A program made the position numbers and the translations under genes. The notes beneath the pieces were generated by a model. That model was given only the letters and a program-made list of their open reading frames with translations. It made no database searches and was not told the origin of the DNA. DNA of 64,000 bases from Opitutus sp. (GTDB lineage Bacteria; Verrucomicrobiota; Verrucomicrobiia; Opitutales; Opitutaceae). Below are positions 63,334 to 64,000 of the stretch, piece by piece. Location of the stretch: contig JANPZY010000001.1 of NCBI GenBank assembly GCA_024707325.1, positions 1,984,501-2,048,500 of the forward strand, in the 5' to 3' direction. Numbering within the stretch: the first letter of the stretch is position 1; the number at the start of each line of letters is the position of its first letter.

Positions 63334-64000
63334 TTGGCCGGTCGGGCCTTGGCTGCGGCTGCGATTTCCCGCACGACGGAGACGGTGAAGAGCGCGGCCT
63401 GGCGCGACGCGAACGGCGAGAGTTTGCGGTAGTCGTTGTCGGGCGAGTTCTGCGTGCGATTGCTGCCGCTGCGGATGCAGAGAAACGGCGTGCGCAGGTA
63501 GTAGCAGACCTCGGCGACGGAGCCGCTCTCCATCTCCATGAGGTTCGGTTGGAGTCGCTCGAGAATGTCGTCGATGCGTGCTTGCGGGATGCCGAACTGA
63601 TCGCCCGAAGTGATGCGCCCGAGTCGCACGATCGGCACGTAGTGCGTCGCGGTTTCGGGCATGTGCGTTTTGATCGCGCGGCGGGCAAGCGAAAGCAGTC
63701 GTTTGTCGCCCGGATAAACGATGGGCGAGTGATCGCCGAGCGGACCTTCGGAGGCGAAATATTCCATCGCGTAGTTTTCGCCGAGCGAGCCCATGTCGTG
63801 ATTGCAGGTGACCTCGCCGACGATCACGTCGCCGTTGCGGATCGCCGAATCGATGCGCGAGGCCGTGCCGCACATGAGCACTTCGGCGGGACGGAATTTT
63901 TCGACGAACAAGGTCGTGATCATCGTGGCGTTGGTCTTTCCGATGCCGGTGACGGTCACAATCACGCGGCGGCCCTCGATGCGACCCTCGACGTAGGGGA
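63330..64000 (-). CDS. Nucleosidase/phosphorylase of the PNP-MTAN family, cut by the window edge
   Basis: The visible part is about 223 residues; the N-terminus lies beyond 64000. The fold is that of purine-nucleoside phosphorylase/MTA nucleosidase: VIVTVTGIGKTNATMITTLF, VLMCGTASRIDSAIRNGDV and the ribose-binding MEMESGSVAEVCYYL with CIRSGSN near the base pocket. It cleaves the N-glycosidic bond of a purine (or methylthioadenosine-type) nucleoside; which one is not fixed. It is the upstream gene of the permease operon (four-base overlap), so base release and base uptake are coupled. The GTG/ATG near 63965 is internal, because the frame remains open to the edge. Confidence 0.85.
   Translation of the reverse strand, partial: PYVEGRIEGRRVIVTVTGIGKTNATMITTLFVEKFRPAEVLMCGTASRIDSAIRNGDVIVGEVTCNHDMGSLGENYAMEYFASEGPLGDHSPIVYPGDKRLLSLARRAIKTHMPETATHYVPIVRLGRITSGDQFGIPQARIDDILERLQPNLMEMESGSVAEVCYYLRTPFLCIRSGSNRTQNSPDNDYRKLSPFASRQAALFTVSVVREIAAAAKARPAK

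Overview
The window is about 64 kb of high-GC DNA that looks like a chromosome segment of a Verrucomicrobiota bacterium, most likely Opitutaceae. The evidence is indirect: a SusC-like outer-membrane receptor sits among signal-peptide glycoside hydrolases (GH2, GH5, GH26, GH27), there is a PEP-CTERM protein, a very large PPi-type PEP carboxykinase, and long-form PurF and PurL. No taxonomic marker other than infA is present, so the placement is an inference. I saw no rRNA, tRNA, transposase, prophage or CRISPR.

Layout. 1-10.7 kb: lactonase, MFS permease, TonB-dependent receptor, WYL regulator, two VOC proteins, DoxX and a chemoreceptor. 10.8-17 kb: frameshifted M2 (ACE-like) peptidase, PPi-PEPCK, response regulator. 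17-24 kb: GH13 with a starch-binding module, a lipoprotein, unknown proteins, YceH and a GH27 alpha-galactosidase. 24-27 kb: housekeeping genes sodA, tadA, infA and xerD. 27-33.5 kb: metallophosphoesterase, GNAT, a stress-type SDR, a host-attachment-family protein and an aldo/keto reductase. 33.7-42.3 kb: carbohydrate block (ThuA, GH2, SDR, GH26, PEP-CTERM protein, GH5). 42.5-48.4 kb: acyltransferase, RapA (two frameshifts), SGNH hydrolase, zinc-ribbon membrane protein. 48.5-55.8 kb: purL facing away from purF-purM. 55.9-61.7 kb: tightly packed PqqD-like / HprK-like kinase / three glycosyltransferases / nucleotidyltransferase cassette. 61.7-64 kb: nucleobase permease with an upstream nucleosidase that runs off the window.

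How it works together. The GH and TonB genes fit a heterotroph that degrades plant mannans, galactosides and glucans. Purine synthesis and purine salvage lie near each other. The PqqD/HprK/GT/nucleotidyltransferase cassette resembles the tailoring part of lasso-peptide loci but lacks the cyclase and protease, so its product is unknown.

The most unusual features are not genes. A 22-bp-period repeat, built from two small palindromes, forms arrays in at least six places, one inside a coding sequence. There are also two near-identical 27-bp palindromes, a tandem pair of about 183-bp units with interleaved inverted repeats, and scattered copies of a 60-bp element. Five single-gene indels, mostly in homopolymers, break four otherwise intact genes, which points to sequence errors or to slippage.
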